This document shows, piece after piece, positions 49,055-57,134 of a DNA stretch of 64,000 bases (within the stretch, counting starts at the first letter, position 1; every line of letters starts with the position of its first letter). The stretch is from positions 248,001 through 312,000 of the forward strand of contig JBMNHK010000007.1 of NCBI GenBank assembly GCA_050950345.1, given 5' to 3'. The notes under the pieces were generated by a model, which saw only the letters and a list, made by a program, of their open reading frames with translations, did no database searches and was not told where the DNA came from. The translations under genes and the position numbers were made by a program. This DNA is from Pelotomaculum_C sp050950345. GTDB taxonomy: Bacteria; Bacillota; Desulfotomaculia; Desulfotomaculales; Pelotomaculaceae.

Positions 49055-49357
49055 TTGGTTAATAACATGGGCGCCCTTATTGAAAAAATGCAGCAGCTGC
49101 AGGAGGAGTTAAAGGATAAGACCATAGAGATCAGTGAAGGGGGTGGCTCCTGCAGGATTTTGATCAACGGGCACCAGGAAGTGCGGGCAGTGCATATTGA
49201 GCGGGCTTTGTTGGCTGCCGGGCAGGCGGAGCAATTGGAGGCGCTGTTGGTGAAAACAATAAATAAAGCAATAGCCGAGTCAAGAAATATCATTAAAAAC
49301 GAGATCGGGAAAATGACCGGGGGGATTGATTTTTCCAGTATCTCCGGCATGTTTTGA
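49055..49357 (+). CDS. Second YbaB/EbfC-like protein
   Basis: 100 residues from TTG 49055, with AAAGGAGG 9 bases upstream. N-terminal helix MGALIEKMQQLQEELKDKTI, a short glycine turn (EGGGSCRILINGHQEVRAV) and a C-terminal helix (LEALLVKTINKAIAESR) followed by IGKMTGGIDF, which parallels the EMSKLTGGL ending of the YbaB encoded at 11736. It lies in a spore-envelope cluster away from dnaX, and may be a sporulation-specific nucleoid protein. This is inference from position. Confidence 0.82.
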   Translation: MVNNMGALIEKMQQLQEELKDKTIEISEGGGSCRILINGHQEVRAVHIERALLAAGQAEQLEALLVKTINKAIAESRNIIKNEIGKMTGGIDFSSISGMF

Positions 49358-49379
49358 CTTTTCGCAGGGGGGGTTTGCT

Positions 49380-49937
49380 ATGACGGAAGAGGCCAATAGT
49401 TACGGCTCTCTTGAGGAGCCGTTATTTAAAATCCTGGAGCAGCAGGCCAGATATGGCATGGATCAAGAGACTATGCTGCTGTATTTGAGTTCGGTTAACT
49501 TAATGAGTATCCTGACCCTGCATAACCGCCGTTATGGCGGCAGTGCCGGCCTGGTCCCGTCAGCGCTGCCATTGCCGCCTGCAGCTGCCGGCGGGATGAC
49601 AGGGGACAATATGCTGGGTATGCTGCTTAAAATGCTGGGCAATCAACAAAGCGGTGCCGATGATGGCCCGGGGCAGGGTGCGAACCCGGCCGCTTTGCTG
49701 AACCTGCTGGCAAGTTTAAGCCAAAACGTTGATCTGGGCAAGGTGATGAGTATGCTGGCGGGAATGGGTACACAAGGCAAAGCCGCCGGGGGACAGCAGC
49801 AAGAGACAGCCTCCGCTCCGGTTTATCAGGATGAATCTGCTGACACGGGGGAGAGTAAGGGAAAGGAAAAAAGCGTCGCGGACAGGGGTGGCAAGCGGGA
49901 GATTCCTAAGATTATGAAATGGGATCAGCTTAAATAA
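49380..49937 (+). CDS. Uncharacterised low-complexity protein
   Basis: 185 residues from ATG 49380 (AGGGGGGG upstream), 22 bases after the YbaB paralogue, so probably co-expressed. A helical N-terminal half (EEPLFKILEQQARYGMDQETMLLYLSSV), a middle rich in G, M, L, N (MLGMLLKMLGNQQSG) and a charged C-terminal tail ending REIPKIMKWDQLK. No membrane segment or signal peptide. I recognise no family; composition resembles spore-associated structural proteins. Confidence 0.65.
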   Translation: MTEEANSYGSLEEPLFKILEQQARYGMDQETMLLYLSSVNLMSILTLHNRRYGGSAGLVPSALPLPPAAAGGMTGDNMLGMLLKMLGNQQSGADDGPGQGANPAALLNLLASLSQNVDLGKVMSMLAGMGTQGKAAGGQQQETASAPVYQDESADTGESKGKEKSVADRGGKREIPKIMKWDQLK

Positions 49938-49947
49938 CCAGGCTTAG

Positions 49948-49998
49948 GGCGCTCTAAGGGCAGTATAGCTGGCTGTTCCTTTAGAGGGCTTTTTTTTG
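49948..49998 (+). terminator. Intrinsic terminator of the SPOCS-YbaB cluster
   Basis: GCGCTCTAAGG pairs with CCTTTAGAGGGC (49978-49989) around a loop, followed by eight T. Confidence 0.85.
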
Positions 49999-50068
49999 CC
50001 CGGTTTTTGGGACCAACAAAAAAACAAACCGGGATCTAAGTACAGCCCGGTAAAGTTAAATTGCAGGG

Positions 50069-50278
50069 CTATGGCCGGGATTGTCCCTCTTGAGATAAAT
50101 TGTAACCGGCCATGGCGGCCATATGGGGTACGGCGTTAGCTTCAAAGGTCTCCAGGCTGTTTTTTATTGTTGTTACGGATTCTTTGGCGCTTGTCAGGTA
50201 AGCGCTGAGGTTTTCCAGTTTCTTTCCTGATTCAGGTATTACCGCCAACAGCACCAGCACTGGTATCAATCGAAACAA
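50069..50278 (-). CDS. Small secreted or membrane-tethered protein
   Basis: 69 residues from TTG 50278 with AAAGGAG 10 bases upstream. A short hydrophobic N terminus (MFRLIPVLVLLAVIP) then a helical coil (LENLSAYLTSAKESVTTIKNSLETF). Unknown family. Convergent with the preceding cluster. Confidence 0.55.
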   Translation of the reverse strand: MFRLIPVLVLLAVIPESGKKLENLSAYLTSAKESVTTIKNSLETFEANAVPHMAAMAGYNLSQEGQSRP

Positions 50279-50451
50279 AGAACGTCAACTCCTTTCAGCC
50301 CTTAACTACGTGGTACGCAGTTTTGTTTATCTTATGCCGGTATAGGGTGATTGGTTACAGGACTTGCCTGGTTCAAAGTGATGAACAGGAGCATAAAGGC
50401 AGGACAGGAGGGAAGAATACAAGAAAAATTGCCGGGGAGTGAATCATCAAG

Positions 50452-50892
50452 TTGAAAATTTTGCCGCTTCTCATCGCCGCGCTATCCGGTGTTGCCATGG
50501 CTCTCCAGGGCACGTTAAATGCCGCGCTTAGTAAAATTGTGGGTTTGTGGGAAACTACTTTCATTGTCCATGGCACCGGTGTCTTATTGGTGGCAGCCTT
50601 GCTGTTTATCTTTAAGGTGGGAGACGGCAGCCTTGCCCAGGCAACCCAGGCTCCCTGGTATACCTTTCTGGGCGGAGCACTGGGAATTGTGATTACCTAT
50701 ACGGTTGCTAACGCCATTCCCCAGATCGGGGTTGCTCCGGCTACCACGGCTATAGTCCTGGCTCAGGTGCTGGCGGCGGGTTTGTTGGATCACCTGGGGC
50801 TCTTTGGCCTAAAAAAAATCCCCTTTAGTTATTACAGCTTGATCGGGACGCTGATGATGGCCGGAGGCGCCTGGTTGATCCTCAAGCATTGA
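50452..50892 (+). CDS. DMT-superfamily DUF606 (YdcZ-like) membrane protein
   Basis: 146 residues from TTG 50452, five membrane helices. The N-terminal LLIAALSGVAMALQGTLNAAL and the TVANAIPQIGVAPATTAIVLAQVLAAGLLDH segment are typical of DUF606, half-size relatives of drug/metabolite transporters that act as dimers. Substrate unknown. Its 3' end overlaps the convergent ZIP gene by 11 bases. Confidence 0.88.
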   Translation: MKILPLLIAALSGVAMALQGTLNAALSKIVGLWETTFIVHGTGVLLVAALLFIFKVGDGSLAQATQAPWYTFLGGALGIVITYTVANAIPQIGVAPATTAIVLAQVLAAGLLDHLGLFGLKKIPFSYYSLIGTLMMAGGAWLILKH

Positions 50893-51601
50893 AGTTTAAC
50901 AGCGCAATGAGGCCGAAGCCGGCCAGCATGCCGGCGTAAGCCAGTTTATTATGGTTGCGGCGGGATGCGGGAGCTAATTCGCCCAGGATGATGTAAGTCA
51001 TGGCGCCTGCAGCGAAAGCTAGAAGCGCGCCGATAAAAGTGGTAGATGTCTCTACCAGCACAAGGCCGGCACAGGTTCCCAGCGGGGTTACCAGGCTGAT
51101 AGCAGCGTTGAGGGCCAAAATCCGGCAGTTATTCATACCGCCATAACGTAGAGGGGCTGCGGTGGCCATGCCTTCGGGAATATTGTGGAGACCAATAGCC
51201 ACGGCTAGAAGAGGTCCCAATTTTTCTGCTGCGGCAAACCCGGCGGCGATGGCAAATCCTTCAGGCAGATCGTGCAAAGCGATACCTGCGGCGATGAGAT
51301 AGCCCATCTTTAAGTAATTGCTGCCTTTATAAAGGGAAGGGGCTAAAATATTGAGCCCCAGGTCCAGGCATGCCATCAGCATGATCCCGGCGACACAGCC
51401 TGTCAGCGTGGCGGTTAGGGAACCATACTGCAGCGAAGAAGGCAGCAGATCGATAACCACAACAGCTGTCATAACACCGGCAGCAAACCCCAGCAGTGAG
51501 GAAATTGTGGGGGGACTCAGGCGCCCGCAGGTAATCACGAGGAGCGCGCCAAGACAGGTACCCAACCCGGCTATTAATGCCATCAGCACAATGTCTCCCA
51601 A
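50882..51601 (-). CDS. ZIP-family divalent metal transporter
   Basis: 239 residues from TTG 51601 (GCAGGTG upstream). Eight membrane helices; the two metal-site helices carry HDLPEGFAIAAGF (about 115-127) and HNIPEGMATAAPL (about 143-155), the ZIP signature. Imports zinc or another divalent metal, or acts in the ZupT manner. No metal regulator is adjacent. Confidence 0.93.
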   Translation of the reverse strand: MGDIVLMALIAGLGTCLGALLVITCGRLSPPTISSLLGFAAGVMTAVVVIDLLPSSLQYGSLTATLTGCVAGIMLMACLDLGLNILAPSLYKGSNYLKMGYLIAAGIALHDLPEGFAIAAGFAAAEKLGPLLAVAIGLHNIPEGMATAAPLRYGGMNNCRILALNAAISLVTPLGTCAGLVLVETSTTFIGALLAFAAGAMTYIILGELAPASRRNHNKLAYAGMLAGFGLIALLNFNA

Positions 51602-51699
51602 AATTGCACCTGCCCTATGCCATAAATCATCTATTTGATCTTATTAGGCTAGGCATGCGGGTAGACCAGCAATCTTGATGAGGGGTTTTTCGTTCTAAA

Positions 51700-52269
51700 T
51701 CAAACAGGGATGATAATGGTTTGACCGGGGTAGATCAGCTCAGGGTTGGCAAGTTGATTGACGGTCAAAAGATCCTGCAGTTCCACATTGTATTTTTGAG
51801 CAATAAACCACAGGCTTTCGCCTGCCATAACAGTATGGTTCTTAGTCCCCTTCGGCCCTTGTGACTTTGGCGCCTGGGCTTCTTTAGCTTTTGACGGGTT
51901 GCTCCCTGCCCGGATTTCTACTGCTGTGCCAATAGCCACTTTGGGGAAAAGCTCTTCCACATCCCGGTTATGCATGCGAATACACCCATTGGAAACATAG
52001 CCCCCGATGGAGGATGGATTGTTGGTGCCGTGAATACCGTAATTCCCGCCGGGGATAGACAGGCCTATCCAGCGGGTACCCAGGATGCCGCCAGGATTTA
52101 GTGTTTTATTGCGCACATGATAGTTTCCCGTGGGAGTAGGTGTTGCAGGTTTACCTACGCCTACGGGATATTTGTTGCTCAGGCGTCCACCCTCATAAAA
52201 GCTGAGTTGGCGTGTGGACAGGTTGATGCTGATCAAGCTACCGTGGTTTTGTCTGTATAACTCATCCAT
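51700..52269 (-). CDS. L,D-transpeptidase (YkuD) with C-terminal LysM
   Basis: 189 residues from ATG 52269, GGGAGGATA upstream; the frame is open to 52440. YkuD domain about 10-120: SINLSTRQLSFYEGG, TPTGNYHV, and the catalytic HGTN...SNGCIRMHNRDVEEL with the active Cys near 102. A linker rich in K, A, P leads to one LysM (HTVMAGESLWFIAQKYNVELQ, about 142-186). No signal peptide, as in spore-cortex YkuD of B. subtilis, which has its LysM at the N terminus instead. Confidence 0.92.
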   Translation of the reverse strand: MDELYRQNHGSLISINLSTRQLSFYEGGRLSNKYPVGVGKPATPTPTGNYHVRNKTLNPGGILGTRWIGLSIPGGNYGIHGTNNPSSIGGYVSNGCIRMHNRDVEELFPKVAIGTAVEIRAGSNPSKAKEAQAPKSQGPKGTKNHTVMAGESLWFIAQKYNVELQDLLTVNQLANPELIYPGQTIIIPV

Positions 52270-52408
52270 TTGGTATCCTCCCGTAAAAACTTTTATTATC
52301 TTATGAACAGCTGAGGGCTGAAGGTGTGCAATATGGATTGAAAAATACTGCATTATTATCCTTATTAAGGATAATAATACCTGGTAGTAATCAATACGGG
52401 GGGCTATC

Positions 52409-52861
52409 ATGCATAATTCAAGAGCAGTCTGGCTGAACAAGGAGGACTATGCGGCCATTCTGGAAGGAATCAATTCTTGCCGGCAGGGTGTTGGCCGGGC
52501 ACAATTCCCATGGTCAAGACTGGCCCGCCTGAAGGAACCGGTTTTGCATGCTGCCGTCAAGTGCGGCTATGAGGTGGTCAATGCGGATCGCATACCGGTA
52601 AAGGGGTATGGCAGCAGGGGCAACATGCAAATTGTCTATTATAGCAGCAATTCTGATAATGCTGTGGTCAGGCGGCACCTGGGTGCCGGCGGCAGCGCTG
52701 TTTTTCTCCGTGATGGCAGGGTGCTTGGTGCTTTCGGCAGTATGGTCAGGACGATTTGTGACACAGCGACAAATCCCCGCGCCCTGGACACAGCCCAATT
52801 GGACGCCGCTTTGGCCTCTGTGGCAGGTTTGCTGGTTCTGGGAATATTGCAGGAAGAATAA
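52409..52861 (+). CDS. Uncharacterised 150-residue protein
   Basis: Opens with ATG 52409 preceded by ACGGGGGG. Soluble alpha/beta composition; segments YEVVNADRIPVKGYGSRGNMQIVYYSS and SAVFLRDGRVLGAFGSMVRTICDTA suggest a small enzyme-like or regulatory fold. I do not recognise it. It is divergent from the L,D-transpeptidase and upstream of ispE by 70 bases. Confidence 0.6.
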   Translation: MHNSRAVWLNKEDYAAILEGINSCRQGVGRAQFPWSRLARLKEPVLHAAVKCGYEVVNADRIPVKGYGSRGNMQIVYYSSNSDNAVVRRHLGAGGSAVFLRDGRVLGAFGSMVRTICDTATNPRALDTAQLDAALASVAGLLVLGILQEE

Positions 52862-52933
52862 AGAAATAAGCAAGGAAATAAGAGGATTTTGGGGCCGGCG
52901 GAACTAATTAAATAGGCGGGAGATGGTGCCGCT

Positions 52934-53815
52934 GTGAAAATAAAAGCCTTGGCCAGGGCTAAAATTAACCTTACCCTGGAGGTATTGGGGAAAAGACCTG
53001 ATGGCTACCATGAAGTTGCCATGGTCATGCAGTCAATTGAACTGCATGACTATCTTGAGTTTAGCACGGCTCCGTCAGGTATTGAACTCAAGGTGAAGGG
53101 TGATGGAGCGCCGGCCAATAAAGACAATTTAGTCTACCGGGCGGCTGAATTGCTGCAGGGTTATAAGGGGCTTACCCGGGGAGCACATATCCTCTTGCAG
53201 AAGAATATCCCCGTTGCTGCCGGCCTGGCGGGAGGTTCGTCGGATGCGGCGGCAACTCTGATTGGTTTAAATAAATTATGGGGTGCGGGGCTCTCCTTGC
53301 CCGAACTAATGGAGTTGGGAGCCCGTTTGGGTTCCGATATTCCCTTTTGTCTCATAGGCGGTACTGCCCTGGCCAGGGGCAGGGGGGAAAAGATGGAGCC
53401 ATTGCCGGCTTGCCCGGATATGGGTCTGGTGTTGGTCAAACCACCTCACGAACTATCCACCGCCAGGGTATACCAGGCTTTTGACCAGGTTGAGCCAGCC
53501 TTTAAACCGGAGCACAGTGAACTGGTCAAAGGGCTTATTAATAAGGACCTTAAGGCAATTTGCAGTCACCTGGGCAATATGCTGGAACCGGCGGCGATAA
53601 AAATGCTGCCGGTGATTGCCGTAATAAAAGAAAAACTGCGGCTGGCGGGTGCCATGGGGGTTCTTATGTCGGGCAGCGGTCCTACCGTATACGGCCTGGC
53701 CCCGGATTTGGCAACAGCCCAGGCGGTGGCAGCCCGTTATCAGCGGCAGGATGAAGAGGTAATTGTCAGCCGGATAGCCAAAACCGGCATATCTGAGTAT
53801 ATTTCTTGCGATTAA
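52934..53815 (+). CDS. ispE: 4-diphosphocytidyl-2-C-methyl-D-erythritol kinase
   Basis: 293 residues from GTG 52934. GHMP-kinase motifs: AKINLTLEVLGKRPDGYHEV (about 5-24), PVAAGLAGGSSDAAATLIGL (about 92-111, ATP loop) and LMSGSGPTVYG (about 245-255). Phosphorylates CDP-ME in the non-mevalonate isoprenoid pathway. Position before spoVG-glmU-prs is conserved in Firmicutes. Confidence 0.97.
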   Translation: MKIKALARAKINLTLEVLGKRPDGYHEVAMVMQSIELHDYLEFSTAPSGIELKVKGDGAPANKDNLVYRAAELLQGYKGLTRGAHILLQKNIPVAAGLAGGSSDAAATLIGLNKLWGAGLSLPELMELGARLGSDIPFCLIGGTALARGRGEKMEPLPACPDMGLVLVKPPHELSTARVYQAFDQVEPAFKPEHSELVKGLINKDLKAICSHLGNMLEPAAIKMLPVIAVIKEKLRLAGAMGVLMSGSGPTVYGLAPDLATAQAVAARYQRQDEEVIVSRIAKTGISEYISCD

Positions 53816-53872
53816 CTGTCAGCGGCGGTAAAATATTAAAGGATCAGGACATTAATGCATCCGGGAGGTGAA

Positions 53873-54580
53873 ATGGTGGTGGAAAAGGAAAAGGATAAGG
53901 GAAAGAGACTCATACCTATTAAACTGGATAATTATAAGCCTTTACGTGAAATGGTTTTTGAGTCCCTAAGGGAAGCCATCATCCATGGCAGGCTGCGGCC
54001 TGGTGAACGCCTGATGGAAATCCAGCTGGCTGAAGAAATGGGTGTCAGCCGCACGCCGGTCAGGGAGGCCATCCGCAAATTGGAATTGGAGCGGTTTGTG
54101 GTTATGGTCCCGCGCAAAGGGGCCTATGTGGCCGGCATATCGGTGAAGGATATCGTAGATATTTTTGAAGTAAGAGCTGCTCTGGAAGGGTTGGCTGCCG
54201 GGCTGGCTGCCGAAAGGATCACCGATGAGGAAATGGACCAGCTGGAGCGTTCGATTCATAAAATCAACATCAGCTCGGAGGATGATATCAAGGCTATTGT
54301 AGAAGGTGATACCAGTTTCCATTCCCTGCTCTATAAAGCCTCCCGCAATCAGCGCCTGGAACAGATTATCATGAACCTGCATGAGCAGATCAACCGCTTC
54401 CGGATGACCTCATTATCCCAACCCGGGCGTTTGAAGGTAGCTATAGACGAGCATGTTAAAATTGTTGAGGCTATCTCCGAGCGCAATGTGGAAGTAGCCC
54501 AACAGCTGGCCACCGAGCATATTGAAAATGCCGAACAGAGCCTGCTAAATGCCCTCGGGGAGGAAGAAGTTAATGCTTGA
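53873..54580 (+). CDS. GntR-family regulator, FadR subfamily
   Basis: 235 residues from ATG 53873 (GGGAGGTGAA upstream). Winged HTH at about 20-80 (LREAIIHGRLRPGERLMEIQ, VSRTPVREAIRKLE) and an all-helical FCD effector domain at about 90-225 with metal/ligand residues (EVRAALEGLAAG, FHSLLYKAS, HVKIVEAI). FCD regulators sense organic acids. It overlaps the MobA-like gene by 8 bases; purR-yabJ normally occupy this place in Bacillus. Confidence 0.93.
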   Translation: MVVEKEKDKGKRLIPIKLDNYKPLREMVFESLREAIIHGRLRPGERLMEIQLAEEMGVSRTPVREAIRKLELERFVVMVPRKGAYVAGISVKDIVDIFEVRAALEGLAAGLAAERITDEEMDQLERSIHKINISSEDDIKAIVEGDTSFHSLLYKASRNQRLEQIIMNLHEQINRFRMTSLSQPGRLKVAIDEHVKIVEAISERNVEVAQQLATEHIENAEQSLLNALGEEEVNA

Positions 54581-55355
54581 TGCCGTTATCCTGGCCGGTA
54601 GCAGTAACGAAGGTCCTTTAAGGGCTGTTAGCGATGTCCGTTACGAGGCGTTGCTCCCGATTGGGGAAAAAATAATGGTCCAATATGTAGTGGAAGCCCT
54701 GCTGGGGAGCAGTCAGATCGGCCGGGTGTTTGTGGTTGGTCCTGTAAATGAACTGGCACCTTATTTGACTGAGCAACGGGTGACCCTCATTGAGTCCCGC
54801 AATGGGATCATGGAAAATATCGAGGCAGGTTTGCTGCATGCAGCTCAGAATAGCCGGGTATTGCTGGTGACTTCCGACATCCCCATGCTGACCACAGAAG
54901 CGGTTGACGATTTTCTGGCCCAATGCGGCGATATGAGCGGCGATCTTTATTACCCGATCGTAGAAAAGGCTGTTGTGGAGAGCAAATATCCTGCTGTCAA
55001 ACGCACCTATGTCAAGCTCAAAGATGGGGTTTTTACCGGCGGCAACCTTTTTCTCATCAACCCTGCTATCTACAAGCAATGCGTTGACAAAGGCCAAAAA
55101 ATAATCAGCCTGCGCAAAAGCCCCCTGGGGCTTTGCAGGTTGATGGGTCTGGGTTTCGTGCTGAAGTTTTTGCTCAATACCCTTACCCTTAAGGAGGCGG
55201 AAGAAAAAGCATGTCAACTGTTGGGCGGGATTAAGGGCGTTGCGGTTGTCGTTTCTTACCCGGAGTTGGGGGTGGACGTGGATAAGCCGGCGGATCTGGA
55301 GCTGGCGGTGCAAGTCCTGACCCCTGCCGGGCACAACCCCGGACACAATATTTGA
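54573..55355 (+). CDS. MobA-like nucleotidyltransferase
   Basis: 260 residues from ATG 54573 (GGGGAGGAAG upstream). A GT-A/NTP-transferase fold: LDAVILAGSS at the start, SRVLLVTSDIPMLT near 105 (metal-binding Asp), FTGGNLFLINP, and VDVDKPADLELA at the C terminus as in MobA/GlmU/IspD-like enzymes. The nucleotide-binding loop lacks the GGxSxRMGxDK of true MobA, so the reaction is unknown. Translationally coupled to the GntR gene. Confidence 0.82.
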   Translation: MLDAVILAGSSNEGPLRAVSDVRYEALLPIGEKIMVQYVVEALLGSSQIGRVFVVGPVNELAPYLTEQRVTLIESRNGIMENIEAGLLHAAQNSRVLLVTSDIPMLTTEAVDDFLAQCGDMSGDLYYPIVEKAVVESKYPAVKRTYVKLKDGVFTGGNLFLINPAIYKQCVDKGQKIISLRKSPLGLCRLMGLGFVLKFLLNTLTLKEAEEKACQLLGGIKGVAVVVSYPELGVDVDKPADLELAVQVLTPAGHNPGHNI

Positions 55356-55381
55356 AAGTTCCGTTTTGCCAGTATTTTATG

Positions 55382-55405
55382 CCGGTCTCAGGGAGGCCGG
55401 TTTTT
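55382..55405 (+). terminator. Intrinsic terminator after the MobA-like gene
   Basis: CCGGTCTC (55382-55389), loop AGG, GAGGCCGG (55393-55400) with one G-U pair, five T. Confidence 0.85.
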
Positions 55406-55494
55406 AATTTTTAAAAAAGCCGTTGTCCTTAACAGTCAGTTGTAGCAAAGACGCATCTAGTGGAATAACCTGTAGCAAAAGCTATGGGGGCATT

Positions 55495-56559
55495 ATGGGT
55501 ATTGAAATTGTACCTGTCAACAACCCACAAGGGTTGCTGCTATATAACAGGTTTCCGGAGCTGGTTTACCGGGGCACTTTTAAAGCGCCCCCTTTCCCTG
55601 GGGACGGTCTGGCCGGCAATTGGCGGGATGCTCTGTTTGGCGGGGTAAAAGCGCAACTGTTTCTGGCATTTATGAACGGTAAAGCAGCCGGGCGCATTGC
55701 GGCGGCCCTCCATGCCGGTGAGCAAGGCAGGGAGGTGGGCTATTTTGGTTACTTCGAAACCTTACCCCGGCGGGAAGTTGCCCGGGCGCTGCTGGCAGCT
55801 GCGGCTGACTGGTTGGCGGACAGGGACGTTCAAGTGATGGTTGGTCCTGTTGATCTAACTCCCCATGAACGGGTAGGTCTGCTGGTGGAAGGTTTTGAGG
55901 AGTTTCACCTGCCGGGTATGCCTTATAACCCGCCTTATTATAGGCAATTATTGGAGGCTGGCGGGTTGGAGCTGGCCATGGAGTTGCGGGCTTATGCCGG
56001 CGACCTGAGGCAAGCCTTACCGGAGAGGCTGGTGAAAGTGGCTGAGCGGGCCGCAGCCAACCCATTAAGGTTAAGGGAGCTGGATGTTAACAACCTGGCT
56101 TCAGAAGGTGAAGTGTTTTCGCTGGTGCATAACGGGTCAATGCCGGGTATATGGGGTTTTGTACCTCTTTCTCCAGCGGAAGGCGCCGCTATCTGGCACA
56201 GGCTGATTAAGCACTATGATCCCGCCTTGATCCTGGTTGCAGAAATGGCCGGCAGTCCGGCAGGCCTTTGTTTGACCCTGGCCGCAGCCGGCGGTAACCC
56301 CGGCCGTCCCATGGCCAGGCTCAGGGCAGCCCGGCTGGCGGTGCTGGCTGTGTTGCCCGAGTATCGTTTTAAAGGGGTGGAAGCCGCGCTGATCCTTGAG
56401 GCTGTCCGTAGATTGCGGCAAAGAAAAATTTTGCTTTTGGAGTTATCTCAGGTGGCCGCCAGCAACAGGATGATGAACAAGCTGATCCGGAACATGGGGG
56501 TGCTTTACTGTAGCAAAATCTACCATGTTTACCAGCAACGGCTGCCTGTTCATAATTGA
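55495..56559 (+). CDS. GNAT-like acyltransferase protein of unknown substrate
   Basis: 354 residues from ATG 55495 with a weak GGGGG upstream. Segments QLFLAFMNGKAAGRIAAALH and GYFGYFETLPRREVARALLAAAADWL (about 45-110) and the second half LILVAEMAGSPAGLCLTL, ARLAVLAVLPEYRFKGVEAALI resemble two tandem GNAT domains, as in large uncharacterised acyltransferase-like proteins with YNPPYY in the middle. It stands alone before spoVG. Confidence 0.75.
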   Translation: MGIEIVPVNNPQGLLLYNRFPELVYRGTFKAPPFPGDGLAGNWRDALFGGVKAQLFLAFMNGKAAGRIAAALHAGEQGREVGYFGYFETLPRREVARALLAAAADWLADRDVQVMVGPVDLTPHERVGLLVEGFEEFHLPGMPYNPPYYRQLLEAGGLELAMELRAYAGDLRQALPERLVKVAERAAANPLRLRELDVNNLASEGEVFSLVHNGSMPGIWGFVPLSPAEGAAIWHRLIKHYDPALILVAEMAGSPAGLCLTLAAAGGNPGRPMARLRAARLAVLAVLPEYRFKGVEAALILEAVRRLRQRKILLLELSQVAASNRMMNKLIRNMGVLYCSKIYHVYQQRLPVHN

Positions 56560-56610
56560 TTTAAGACCACATTGATAGACATAAGTTATATACCATATTT
56601 TTTCCAAAAA

Positions 56611-56637
56611 GAAGGAAATTCCAATTGTGTGCAGAAA
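56611..56637 (+). promoter_or_regulatory. Sigma-H-type promoter of spoVG
   Basis: GAAGGAAAT (56611-56619), 11 bases, GCAGAAA (56631-56637) closely match the sigma-H pattern RNAGGAWWW-N11/12-RNNGAAT, with one -10 mismatch. spoVG is a known sigma-H gene and lies 47 bases downstream. Confidence 0.7.
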
Positions 56638-56683
56638 TAGTCATTAATAAACGGTAACAAAATTAAGGAAGGCGGTGCATATC

Positions 56684-56938
56684 TTGGAAGTTACCGATGT
56701 CAGAGTGAGAAAAATACTATCAGAGGGTAAAATGAAAGCAATTGTTTCTGTCACATTGGATGATTCCTTCGTAGTGCATGATGTTAAAGTAGTAGAAGGA
56801 CAAAACGGGTTATTTGTAGCGATGCCCAGCAGGAAAACACCGGACGGAGAATTTCGTGACATAGCGCATCCCATAACGCCTGTTTTCCGTGAGTCAATCC
56901 AGTCTGCCGTACTACAAGCCTACAGTCTCGCCATATAA
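56684..56938 (+). CDS. spoVG: Septation/RNA-binding regulator SpoVG
   Basis: 84 residues from TTG 56684, which gives the usual start MEVTDVRVRKI; GGAAGGCGG lies upstream (GTG 56675 is in frame but closer). KAIVSVTLDDSFVVHDVKVVEG and the FVAMPSRKTPDGEFRDIAHPI block are diagnostic. SpoVG binds DNA/RNA and affects asymmetric septation and many other genes. Confidence 0.97.
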   Translation: MEVTDVRVRKILSEGKMKAIVSVTLDDSFVVHDVKVVEGQNGLFVAMPSRKTPDGEFRDIAHPITPVFRESIQSAVLQAYSLAI

Positions 56939-56957
56939 TGGAAAAACAAAAAGCCAG

Positions 56958-57014
56958 GAGCTCTTGACTTCGGATTCCCCCGCAAACCCCCTGAAGTACA
57001 AGGGCTCTTTTTTT
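56958..57014 (+). terminator. Intrinsic terminator after spoVG
   Basis: GAGCTCTTG (56958-56966) pairs with CAAGGGCTC (56999-57007), with ACTTC/GAAGT inside, followed by seven T. Confidence 0.82.
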
Positions 57015-57134
57015 ATGCCTGAGAGGATATTAGTTTTTTTTGTTGAATATGCTTATATTGTATTATAAACGGGGTACCAGAATCAGGAAGTCTTTCATGT
57101 TCTGGCAAAAAATAAAAAAAAAGGGGGTCGCCGG

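Noticed and set aside
48877..49062. 61-codon plus-strand frame before the second YbaB gene
   Set aside because: It has no ribosome site, its sequence is compositionally odd and it runs over the real start at 49055.
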